This document shows, piece by piece, positions 8,677 through 18,830 of a stretch of DNA of 19,092 nt. The notes beneath the pieces were generated by a model, which was given only the letters and a program-made list of their open reading frames with translations, did no database searches and had not been told where the DNA came from. How positions within the stretch are numbered: the first letter of the stretch is position 1; every line of letters starts with the position of its first letter. Both the position numbers and the translations under genes were made by a program. The DNA comes from Xylaria sp. FL1777 (lineage: Eukaryota; Ascomycota; Sordariomycetes; Xylariales; Xylariaceae): the NCBI GenBank assembly GCA_022578965.1, contig MU400954.1:1-19092 (forward strand), in the 5' to 3' direction.

Positions 8677-11600
8677 GTTATTATATAAAGTATAATAACT
8701 TTGTAGTTATATTTATTAAAACAATTAAAATATAATTAGTTTAACTTAGTTGCTTTGATTTTTAATATTTGTTTATTATTAATAATAAATAATATAACAA
8801 AGGTTAATTAATATTACATAAGTAATTATAAAAGTATCTTTTTATTGTTTAATAAAATAATGCTATATAAGTTAAGTTAGCTTTAAAACGCTTTATATAT
8901 ATTATTTTTAAGCTTAAATAAGCTACTTAAAAACATTTTATTAATTTGCTTTATAACTTTTTGTTTAACTAAAAGATTATGTTTATAGCTATTAATAAGC
9001 TTTATATAGTTTATTAATAAAAAGATTTTTAAATTATATACTTTAATATATATTATATAAAAGCATTAGTTCTATAAAATATATTATAGTTTAGCTATAT
9101 TGCTATATTAAGCTTAAACGCTTAAAAGTTTATATTGCTTAAAGCTAGATTTTAATAAAAAGATATTTATTTAAAAGAACTGCAATTTGTTTATGCTTTA
9201 GTTAATTAGCTTAATATATTTTTTATTGTTTATTTTATAAAAAAAAGTACTATTATAAGAAATTATTAAGAATTAAGTTTTTTAATTAGCAAAACATAAT
9301 ATAATATAGTATATTTAATTCTTAAAACTATTGTTTTTATAAATAGCAAAAAAAAGCTTATTATTATACGTTATTTTTTAATAATATAGCTTTAAAAGTT
9401 AAAGTTTATTTTAATTAAAGTAAAGCGCTTTATTTAAAAATATAATGTAAATATATGTTTTAATAACTAATAGTAGTTATATAACAAGGTTATAAAGCTG
9501 GACTTTTTTTGTTGGATTATGCTTATTATTATAGCTTTTAAAATAAAAATAAATATTTATAACGTAATATATATTGTTTAATTTAACTTTATTGCTTTTA
9601 AAAACTTTTTAAACTTGTTACAAAGGTTTAGCTAAGCTATTTAAAATAGTATAACATAAAAAATAGCATTTTTTTTTGCTTTTTATTAGTATTTTAATTT
9701 ACTAAAAGCATAAAAAGTTAAGCTTTTTAAACTAAAGCGTAAAAAAAAGCTACTAAAAAACAATTAAAGTAATTTGTGCTTTATAATAAATATAAGTAAT
9801 AGTACATTAAAAAGCTTAACGTTTAGCTATATATAGTTTGCGCTATTAAATTACTAATTAATTATAATTAATAAGTTTAAAAATAAAAATAGTTTAATAG
9901 TTAACTTTAAACTAAAATAGTTTAAGCTAATTAAGCTTACTAAATAAACTAAAGCTAAACTAAAGTTTAAAAATAAGCTGCAAGCTATTTAGCTAAGTAT
10001 ATATAAGTTTATAAATATAAAATGCTTTAAAAAGTATACTTTATAGTTTTTATAATAGCTAAATAATAAAAATATTAAAAAACAAAAAAATATATAATAA
10101 AAAGTGTGCTATAATTTATGTTATTATAACTTTAGTTAACTATTAAAATTGCTGCTAAAAATACGCTAGTAGTTTATACTTTAAAAAAGGATTATTTTTT
10201 GGTTTTTATAGTAAAAGCTTTAAAAATTCTGCGTAAAACACTTTATAAACTTATATTAACACTTAAATTTTGCTATTAATAATATAACAAAATATTTTAT
10301 GCTAAAAAAAGTTTAATAATATATTGCTGCTATATTTAATAAAATAATTAATATAAATACTATGTTTTTTTTAGTTTATAATGCTATAAAAATATTTAAA
10401 TAAAAAAAATAAAAAAAATATAGCTATGTTTTATATACTAAGCTTTTTTATAATATATTAGTATACTTTTAATAAGCATGCTAAGCATTTTGCAAATAAA
10501 ACATAAATTAGAAATACTATTAAAAATATACTTTGTTTAACTTTAAAATTAACACTAAAAATATAAATAAAGCAGCAGTTAAATATTTATTAAACGTTTA
10601 ATATATAGTTAAGCTAGGTAGCTTTACGTTTAATAATAGTTATAACTTTTGTTTTATTGTTTTTAATAAAACTAACTATAGTTATATTATTTTTAAGTAT
10701 TTTTTTTATATATATAAATATATTGCTAGCTATAAATTTACTAATATAATTTAAATTATTAAAGCATAATAAAGAATTGCTAATAAATAGTAGTTTTAAA
10801 AGGCCAAAAAAAAAGCAAAAAAGGTAAAACGTATATAATACTTTATGCTAATTTATATTTAGCTATAGTTTTTTAGTTTTTTTTTTTTTTTTTTGTTTTT
10901 TTATAATTAAAAGTATATAACTGCTGTTTTTTATTACTTTTAACAAATAGCTTATTTTTATTAGCTAAACTTAGTATATTTTGCTATATTAAAACTTTAG
11001 TTAATTAAATAACTTTAGTATTAAATTTATTAATTTTAGTATTAATAAATTATTGCTTTTTTTTTATTAATAAATTTAGAGCATTAAAAAGATTATATAA
11101 CGTAGTATAGCTATTAGTACGTTTTTTAATATTATTATTAATATATATTTTGCAACCATATTTAATAATATTTTAGTTAATAAAAAAAAAAGTATGCTGC
11201 TTATTTTAATATATTTAAAAAGACTATTTTATATTACTATAAATTAAAGCAGTATAAAAGCTTATAATAGCTAATTAATTAAATATAACAAAAATATTTT
11301 GCGTAAAATTTTTGTTATTTTTTATATTAATTATAAAAGCATTATTAATATGCTTTAAAGCTAAATTAATAGCTTTTTATTTGCTTTTAGCTATAGTATA
11401 CTAAATAAAGTTTAACTGCAGTATTTTTATTGCAAATTTTGGTTTTATAACATTAAAATAAAGTAACTAAGCAAAATATAATATTTTTAGTTTATAGTTA
11501 TTAGATTTTTTTTTATAAAAAAAAATAAAAAAGTAAAAAATAATTTAACGTAGCACTTTATAGTTATTAAGTTAAACTGCTATAATTATTATAAGTAAAT

Positions 11601-13780
11601 ATTTTATAATATTTATATATTAGTAATAGCTTTAAAACTTAATGTTAATTAACTTGTTTTTGTTTTAAGTATATTTTTTTGTTTAACTTATATATTTTAA
11701 CTATTAAAACTATAAAGCTATAATTTTTTGCTTAAGTAATATAAAATTTATGCTTTTTAATGCTATTTAAATATAGTTTAATTAAACTTTATTAAAAAAT
11801 AGTATATTAAATTTAACTAAATTATAAATTAAGAACGCTAAAATATAAGCATAAAACTTATTATATAGTAATAGTAAAGCTTAATAGTATTAAACCTTAT
11901 TTTTTTTAATATGTTGCTTATAGCTAAAAAATTGCACGTTATGTTTTATAAAAGGATTTTAAAAAGTCTAAAAAATTAATTAAATAAAATTTAGCATAAT
12001 ATAAAAAAAAGCTAGTATAAAAAGCATTTATTGTTTATAGTTATATATATTGCTTGCTTTTATTTAAATAGTTATTATAGCTTAAATAAAAGATATAATT
12101 TTTTAATCTTTATATATTATTATAAGTTGTTTATTATAGTTTTAATAATTTAAAATAATATAAAATAAAGTATTATAAACTTAATATACTTTAGATATTT
12201 TTTTTTTGTTTTTATAAATAGTAAAAGTTTATAAAATATAACTAACGTTATTTTGCAGTTATATAATATTTAAAAATAAAGCAAACCTTTTTAAATGTAA
12301 TAATTTAAATAAAAAATAAATAGTATAAACTAATAAATAATTAGTTGCTTTATTTATATAAGCTAAAATTAGCGTTAAATAAAAAAAAAGCTATTTTTTT
12401 TTAAAAGAAATAGTAGTATACTATTATAATTGCATAAATAAGTTAAGCATGTTTAAACTAGTAACTATAAAACAATTAGTTAAATTTTGCATAATATTTT
12501 TATAATTTATGCTAAAATTTTAAATATTATTTTTAAAGTTAAAATTATTATATATAAATATAATACTTAAATTATAAGTAATATATTTTAAGTTAAGCTA
12601 TATATTTATTAATTTAAGTACTAAAATATTAGTTAATTAGCTACTATATATATAATTTTGTTTAGCTATTTTATTTAGCTGTTTTAAAACAAACTTATAG
12701 CTAATATATACTTTAAATTAAGCAAAAGTATTAATTACTTAAGTTTATGTTTTACTACTATAAAAATAAATACTAATAGATTATTATAAAAAATTGCTTA
12801 TTAAAAGTGCATAGATATTTAATAATAAAGCTATAATTATATATGCTTTAGCAATATAAAAAAAAGCATATTAGCTTTAGTTATGTTATAAGATTTATGT
12901 TTAGTTTGCTAATTTATAAAAATATTTAAAAAAAAAGCAATAAAACATAAAAATGCGTTTTAAATTTAAAACTAGAAAAAACGAAGTAACTTTTTAATTT
13001 ATTGCATATTATAAACATTTTTAATTTAGTAAAGCTTTTTATTAAAAGCTTTAAATGCTTTAAAATTAAATTTAATAAAGGCTAATTGTTTAAATAAAAT
13101 AAAAAGCTTGTTTTAAAATGTAAAAATGTTAGCAATATTATAACTTGTATTGTTTTTTTTAAATTTTATTTAAATATTAGTTTTTTAAAAACGCTATTAA
13201 ACTTTAAAGTTTTTTAATATGTTAACTATTTTGCGCATTTATAGCTTTAATTAATTATTAGTTATATTTTGCAATAAAAGCTATTTTTTTAAAAACTAAC
13301 AAAAATTATAGCTTTAATTACGATTATAATACTAGTACTTTTGTATGTTTATTATAATTTATTGCTAATATATAAAATTAGATTTTTTGTTTAAGTTGTT
13401 GCTTTTATAATTAGAATTATTTTTAAAGTTAAAAGCAATAAAAGTAATATTAAAAAAATCGGTTAATTTAAATATAAAAAGTAGTATAAATACTAATATA
13501 GTAAACTATATAAGCAAGCAAAATAATTGCAGAAAAAACAATAGTAAAAAAAACAATATTTTAGTTAAAAAATCTATAGTATACAATATAACAAAAACTA
13601 AGCATTAAAAAAATACAAAAAAAATATAACTGTATATAAAATATAATAATTAATTAATTAAGTATAACTTTAAACAAATTTAAAGTTGCTGCATAAATAA
13701 ATTATAGTTTGTTGTTTTTTAAATAAAAACGTAAGCAAAAAAATCAATATAGTTACTTTAAACTAAAATTTCAAGTTTGT
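8677..13780. other. About 5 kb of AT-rich DNA without recognisable feature
   Basis: I see no gene, RNA gene or clear element. The plus strand shifts from T-rich (left half of the window) to mixed and then A-rich across this stretch. A few small islands keep otherwise depleted dinucleotides, for example around 9484-9525 (aaggtt, ctggac, ttggatt), 10185-10205 and 11150-11160. There are homopolymer T runs near 10879-10894. No open frame with balanced composition was found by eye. It may be one or more older repeats decayed past recognition. Confidence 0.5.
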
Positions 13781-14470
13781 GTTAAAAGAAGTAAAAAAAG
13801 TTGTAGTTAGTAAAAGGGTAATATAGCTAAAGAGGTATAAACGCAAGAACTATTCTGGTTTAAAGCACTTAAAATAACTATAAAGCTGCTATTTATACTT
13901 AAGATTTTAATATGTTTATATTTAATAAAGTTTATTAAAAAAGTTTTTAAATAGTATTTTTAACGCTTTTTTAGTTAATTTTTATAGTAGCATTTAAGTT
14001 ATAACAAATTATAAGTATATTAAAGTTGCTTTTATTATTAAGCTTTATGTTTTGTTAGCTTTTTTGGGCTTTTTTTAATATGTGCGCTATTTGTGCTTTT
14101 TTTGCGTTTTTTTAAAAAGAAATTTCTTTTGTTATTTTTTTTTCTATTAGTAGCTATAATACTAGTTTTATAATTCTATTAACTATTTTTTATATACTAG
14201 GAAATTTATTAGTTTTGCATTTTTTGTTAAAATGCTATTACGTTATAGTTGCATTGCTAATAAGTTTTAGTAACACATTAGTTGCATTTTTAATAAATAA
14301 GTCGTTTAATACTATTTTTCCGTTGTTTGTTATATTTGCACTTTGCAAATAAAGTGCAACTTACTTAGTAAATAAAAGTTGCTACGCTAATTTTAGCGAT
14401 CTTAATTATTTAATAATTAAGCTTAAACTTACAAAGTTATAGTTAAGTGTAAAAAATTCAAAAAAGGTTC
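13781..14470. other. Less decayed block at the inner edge of the right arm
   Basis: This block has no partner next to the left arm: homology stops at 14471, where the left arm continues with ttaaagttat instead. It keeps more CC, GG, GA and TC steps than its surroundings, for example at 13815-13860, 14065-14075 and 14460-14470. It contains the hairpin series at 14336-14421. The word cttttattatt at about 14029-14039 resembles ctttttattatt at about 14469-14480. This hints that 14040-14470 may be an insertion with a target duplication, but the match is short and AT-rich. No open frame of note and no identified family. Confidence 0.35.
14336..14421. repeat. Three consecutive perfect hairpins
   Basis: The first is a 9-bp stem, ttgcacttt (14336-14344) with aaagtgcaa (14351-14359) around a 6-base loop. 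The second is a 6-bp stem, cgctaa (14385-14390) with ttagcg (14393-14398) around two bases. The third is a 10-bp stem, cttaattatt (14401-14410) with aataattaag (14412-14421) around a single base. The first two contain G and C and are unlikely to arise just from AT richness. They may belong to the terminal part of a mobile element or a structured 3' region. Function is unknown. Confidence 0.5.
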
Positions 14471-15660
14471 TTTTTATTATTTATTATAAAACTTAAAAAG
14501 CAAAAAAAGCTAAAAAGCAAATAAACTGCTTAAATTTATTATATAATAAAACTTTATATTAGCTACTTTTTAAAAAAAATAATTAAAACAAAGCATAAAT
14601 AAAAAAGCTTAATAATAAATTTAATATAAATATTTAATAATTTAACTATTATTTATTAAAAGGACTTAAAGTAGCTAAGTTTAAACTATAAAGCACTAAA
14701 AGTTATAATTAATTTAAAAGTAGCTTTATAAAAATACTTAAAAAAAGCAAAAAAATAAAACTAGCTAAAATTAAATAAAAATAAAGCAGGTATAAAAACA
14801 AAAGCTATTATTATAAAAACGTATATGCTATATATATTTAGTAAGCTAAATAATGCTTTTAATTTTTTAATTTAATAACTAGTAAAAATAGCAAACAAAA
14901 TAACGCTTAAAAAAACTATAAAAAAAAACACTAAGTATTACTTTAGTAGTTTTTAAAAGTAATTAAAACAAAAAAAAAAAGCTAAGCAAGCATACTATAG
15001 GTTTTAAAGTAAAAAAACTAAAGTAGTATAGTAAACTTTTAAAAAAAAAAAGAAAGCTTTTAGTAATAAAATAAAAAAAACATAAAAACATAGCTAAAAA
15101 TAAGTGCTTATAAAAGCGTTTAAAGATTTTAAATTATTATAAAGCTTAGCTAAATAAGCAAAGTTTGCTTATAAGCTAGCTTTAAAAATTATTGTAATTT
15201 TATTGCTAAAACAAATAAAAAATAAATTATTTACTGCTAATACTTTTAAAAAAAAAACAGCTTTATTAGTAAAACGCTTTTTTTTTATACTATTAGTAAA
15301 CTTATTTAATATACTTAAAAAGGATTTAATTTATAATAGCTATTAAAAGTTTATAATTAATATTAATACAAGAAAAAAAATATAATATTACTAATATAAA
15401 AGTTAGCGCTATAAAAAGCACTAAAAAATAACTTGCTATTTAATAGCTTTTTTAAAGCTTATAAATTTGCTTTAATAAAAAAAATAGCAATACTATATAT
15501 TGCTAGCTTTTTACTAAAGTACTATTTAATGCAGTTTAAGCAAGCAAAAGTAATAATTATATTTAAACTTAAAAAATTAAAAAAAACTAAAAAAACAGCT
15601 AAAAAGTAATGTTTTATTACGCTTATTTATATAGTAAAAAAAATGCTAAAAAAAAGCTAT

Positions 15661-15668
15661 ATTATTAT
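15661..15668 (+). repeat. 8-bp target-site duplication, left copy, of the hAT-type element
   Basis: The sequence attattat is identical to 16293-16300 and is present once at the equivalent place in the left arm (as ataataat in the tgtaataatatagc context). Confidence 0.8.
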
Positions 15669-15735
15669 CAGGGTTAGTAATTTAGTCCTTAGTCCAAATA
15701 CTAGCCTAGTAGATACTAGGCTAATATTAGTATTA

Positions 15736-15891
15736 GTTCAGAAAAAAAAATACTAAGCTAGTACGGACTAATACTAGGCTAGTATTTGTCCGGGAAAAAA
15801 AATACTAGGCTAGTATAGACTAATACTAGGCTAGTATTAGTCCGGGAAAAAAAATACTAGGCTAGTATTAGTCCATACTAGCCTAGTATTT
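15736..15891 (+). repeat. 52-bp tandem repeats, left block inside the hAT-type element
   Basis: Units start with gt(t/c)c(a/g)g followed by an A run at 15736, 15788 and 15840, so the period is exactly 52 bases. Each unit holds two near-palindromes of the type tactaggctagta separated by a (c/a)(g/t)(g/a)acta spacer. The third unit departs from the pattern after the first palindrome and carries the inverted form tactagcctagta. Units differ mainly by G-to-A changes. Confidence 0.75.
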
Positions 15892-15898
15892 AGTATTT

Positions 15899-16033
15899 TG
15901 TAAAATTAATTTTTTAGCCTTTAAAATAAAGCTTTTTTTTAATTTTAAAAAGTATTTATAATTAGTTTTTTAAGCTCTTTAAAACAACAAAACTTGTTTT
16001 ATTAAATAATAATTATTTGTTAAATTATTAACG
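15899..16033. other. AT-rich block splitting the 52-bp repeat arrays
   Basis: This segment shares nothing with the 52-bp units. It is bordered by the same ten bases, tttagtattt, at 15889-15898 and 16034-16043. That could be a target duplication of a nested insertion, but the word also occurs naturally in this repeat-rich element and no terminal structure is visible. Confidence 0.3.
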
Positions 16034-16113
16034 TTTAGTATTTGTACTAGCTTAGTATAATACTAGGCTAATATAAATACTAAGCTAGTTTAGTACATAC
16101 TAAGCTAGTATTA

Positions 16114-16217
16114 GTCCAGAAAAAAAAATACTAAGCTAATATAAACTAATACTAAGCTAATATTAGTCCGGGAAAAAAAATACTAAGCTAGTACAAACTA
16201 ATACTAAGCTAGTATAA
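16114..16217 (+). repeat. 52-bp tandem repeats, right block inside the hAT-type element
   Basis: Two further units begin at 16114 (gtccag) and 16166 (gtccgg), in the same orientation and with the same 52-base period as the left block. Most palindromes here read actaagcta(g/a)t, the G-to-A form, so this block is more decayed than the left one. Confidence 0.75.
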
Positions 16218-16292
16218 TACTAGGCTAGTTTAAACTAGCCTAGTATTAATATTAGTATATATTAAGCTAATATAAACTAATTATTAACCCTG

Positions 16293-16300
16293 ATTATTAT
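16293..16300 (+). repeat. 8-bp target-site duplication, right copy, of the hAT-type element
   Basis: The sequence attattat follows the terminal aaccctg directly, and arm homology with the left side resumes here. Confidence 0.8.
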
Positions 16301-17790
16301 ATAACAAAAATAGCTAAACAGAAAAGTTTTTTGCTAAATAACTAAATAAAAAACAAACAAAACAAATTAATAAATATAATTATTAAACTAGTATTAAAAA
16401 TAGCAAAAAAAAACAATTAGCAAAAAAAATATAGCGTTTTTATTATAGCTAAATATTATAAAAGCTTTTAATACTATTAATAAAAAAAATAATATATATT
16501 TTATAACAAAAAGGCTTTTTTTCTTAAATAGTTATATAAGTAAACTTTTTTATATTAAACTATATAATATATTTTTACTTTAATAAAGCAGTATTTTAAC
16601 TAATAGTATTAAAAGCTAAAGTTTTTTAAGAGTTTTTGCTTTTATTTCTTTTTTTTTTTTTATATATTTTAATATTTTATAATAATTTTGCAGCATCTTA
16701 AAAGCTAATAATAGTTAGCTTTACTAATAATACTAACTTTATTATAGTAAACTTAAATATAAAGCAAAACTATAAAGCTTTAAAAATAGTATAAAAAACA
16801 TATAAAAGCTAAGCAAAATAACATAAAATAAAGTTTATACTTTAAAAAAGCAAGTTAATGTATTTTTTTAGTAGCAAAATAGCGCTTATATAAGTAATAC
16901 ATTTTTTTAACGTAATAGTATACTTAAAAAACAGGGCAAAATTTCTAAAAGTATAGTTTAATAAAAACATAAAGTAGAAAAAATACTTAATAAAACTTAA
17001 AAAAAAACTAAGCATTTAATTATATATAATAATTAAACTATAAAATTTTATATAAAGCAGTAGTATAGTAAAAATAAAGCAAATATATGTTATAATAATA
17101 TAAAGCACTTTAGTTTATAAAATAGTAACTTAATATAAAAACTTTAAAAAAAATAAAGCAAAAAGCATTGCTAATTTATTAGTAATAACTTAAAACAAAT
17201 GTTTTAAATATATAGCTAAAGCTTTTAAAGCAATTAAAATAAAGCACTAAAAAACTAAAATAAAGTTTCTTTTTATTAATTTATATTTTAGTAATAAAAC
17301 AGTAGCTTATAAGCATTATATAAAAAGCTTAGCAGCTAAAAAATTAATTTAAAAAGCAACAACAAAAATTAAAGCTTTTATTTAAAACATAAAAGCTTAA
17401 AAAGCTAAAAACTAAACAAAAAGCAAACTTATAACTAATAATAAAAGCATAACTAAAAAAAACTTAACGCTAGCTTTAAACTCTTAGCAAAAAAAATAGT
17501 TAAAAAAAAAAGCTTAAAATTGCATTAAAAAAAATAAATAAGCAAATAAAGCTAAACTAAAACAAGTAATAATTATTTAATTATAGCTAAACAAAAGCTA
17601 AACAAAAATAAAGCTTTTAAAAAGTATAGCAAATTATTAAAGCATAAAATAGCTATAAAAAAGCCTTGCAGTTAAGCTATTATAAACTAATAAAAACTTA
17701 TAACTAGCTATAAAAAAGCTTAAAGCTATAAGCGTTATTGCAAAATAGCTGCTAGCTACTAATAAAATAACAATGTATAATAAAGCAGTT

Positions 17791-17815
17791 AAAAAAAAAA
17801 AAAAAAAAAAAAAAA
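17791..17815 (+). repeat. Run of 25 A residues
   Basis: This uninterrupted A tract lies five bases outside the last position where I can match the two arms. It may be a retroposon tail or simply slippage in A-rich DNA. The left-arm counterpart would lie just outside the window. Confidence 0.7.
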
Positions 17816-18050
17816 GCGCAAGTAATAAAGAAAAAACCAGCAAAAAAAGCAAAAGCGGTCTTTTAAAAGTCCTAAAAACCAAAAAAACAGCTTTTATACG
17901 CTTTTTAAAAAAGCAAAAAGTTTAAAAACTTCAAAAAAAAGTTTTTTTGCTTTTTAACTATTACTTTTTGTTTAGCAAGCTAGTTAATAAAAACTAGTTG
18001 TTATAAAATAAAGAATTTTTAAAGTAGTAGCATTAATACTATTATATAAG
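17816..18050. other. Flank beyond the right arm, no gene seen
   Basis: The stretch keeps more GG, CC and TC steps than the arms, for example around 17836-17880. It contains an imperfect hairpin of A-run and T-run type at about 17908-17962. No open frame with balanced composition and no identified element end. Confidence 0.3.
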
Positions 18051-18152
18051 GTTTTTATTTAGCTTTTAGTATAGTTTTACTTATAAGTACACAGGTAAAA
18101 AAACTGCGCAGCAAAGCAGCATAGCAGGTTATTAATAATAATAATAATAAAT
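18051..18152 (+). mobile_element. Possible third retroposon 3' end with a TAA tail, plus orientation
   Basis: Bases 18051-18084 (gtttttatttagctttt and following) match the reverse complement of 1761-1794, near the 3' end of retroposon copy A, at about 30 of 34 positions with two gaps. This copy would read on the plus strand. It does not end with the spaata-type terminus of copies A and B (cctaagtaatacaatata) but with gcatagcaggttatt and a TAA microsatellite. TAA-repeat tails occur in some LINE families, so this may be a related subfamily. The 5' limit and any target duplication are not visible. Confidence 0.35.
18131..18152 (+). repeat. TAA microsatellite
   Basis: About six to seven copies of TAA occur in a row directly after gcaggtt, at the end of the segment that resembles the retroposon 3' end. 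It may be the tail of that copy. Confidence 0.75.
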
Positions 18153-18632
18153 AAGCTATTATAATAGCTTTTTAAAGCTTTTTTATAGCTTTTTTTGCGG
18201 TTTTTTTAAGTAAAACAGCTTATTTTTTTATAATAAAACTATTAATAGTGTTACAATTATAGTATACTTTTAAATCTATATTTAATAATATACTATTATT
18301 TTTAAAAAACATTATATTTTTATAATATTTTTATAAGTTTTTTATTTAAAGATTTTTATTACTTTTGCTTTTATTAAGCTTTTATTATTAGTACTACATA
18401 TATAGCTAACTATTTTAGTTATTTGTTTTGTTTATTTGTTTTTAAGCATGCTAGCTATAATTTTAGCTAACTTAAAATTAAGTAATATAGCGTTAAAATT
18501 TTTAAAATGTTTTAACATAAATTGCTTAATGTTTAAAGGAACTTTATAATTGTTATACTTAGTAATAAGTTCTTTAATTATTACATTATTAAAAAAAAGC
18601 TTGCATTTTATTAGTAATATATTATATAAAAC

Positions 18633-18830
18633 CAGGGTTAAAAAATTAATACTTAGTATAAGGACTAATTTTAAAAGTACTAAATTAATATTAGTATTAG
18701 TACTAAAGTTTAAGTATTAATTTAATATTAATACTATTAAGTACTAAACTAAATTAGTATTTAGTAGTACTAAAAATTAATTTAATAGTACTAAAAGTAC
18801 TAAAAGTACTAATTTTTAAGTTTTTTAAAG
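18633..18830. mobile_element. Second CAGGG-ended repeat, probable relative of the hAT-type element
   Basis: The left end CAGGGTTAAAAAATTAATAC resembles the terminus of the 15669-16292 element. The interior is again made of short, partly palindromic words (attagtattagtacta, agtactaaa), including three copies of agtactaaa-type units with a 9-base period from 18787. The right end should read ttaaccctg in plus orientation, but only actaatttttaa (to about 18820) is recognisable, followed by gttttttaaagg. No 8-bp target duplication of the left flank (tataaaac) is found, so the right terminus is decayed, deleted or misplaced by me. Confidence 0.4.

Larger units (their letters stand above)
15669..16292. 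mobile_element. Non-autonomous hAT-type DNA element (MITE), 624 bp
   Basis: The ends are CAGGGTTAGTAATTTAGTC on the left and, in reverse complement, CAGGGTTAATAATTAGTTT on the right, so the terminal inverted repeats extend about 19 bases. They are flanked by perfect 8-bp direct repeats, attattat, at 15661-15668 and 16293-16300. The left arm carries the matching empty site near 3131-3155. An 8-bp target duplication with a CAGGG terminus is characteristic of the hAT superfamily. There is no transposase. The interior has two blocks of 52-bp repeats rich in near-palindromes of the form actaggctagt, separated by a different AT-rich block (about 15899-16033). Some repeat words differ only by G-to-A changes (actaggctagt against actaagctagt; gtccggg against gtccaga), so the element has begun to decay. 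Confidence 0.8.
14471..17786 (-). repeat. Right arm of the large inverted repeat
   Basis: This is the reverse complement partner of 1-4333. It lacks the three left-arm insertions, and is itself interrupted once, by the hAT-type element at 15669-16292. The plus strand here is A-rich, mirroring the T-rich left arm. No gene is visible. An 81-codon minus-strand frame at 17637-17882, straddling the outer end, is a Phe/Leu run over T-rich sequence and is not a gene. The arm homology cannot be traced past 17786 because its mate lies outside the window. Confidence 0.85.

Noticed and set aside
4334..14470. Continuation of the inverted repeat further into the spacer
   Set aside because: Short AT-rich matches (for example a shared tctatagt word near 4450 and 13570) could be forced into an alignment, but none is stronger than expected at this composition.
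5801..14475. Shared word around aaagaacctttgttga (5805) and the reverse complement of 14455-14475
   Set aside because: The similarity is limited to about a dozen bases followed by T-rich sequence. It is too short to claim a common element end.
17637..17882. Open frame of 81 codons, minus strand
   Set aside because: It crosses the outer end of the right arm and contains Phe codons read from the 25-base A run. The aligned left-arm sequence does not keep the frame.
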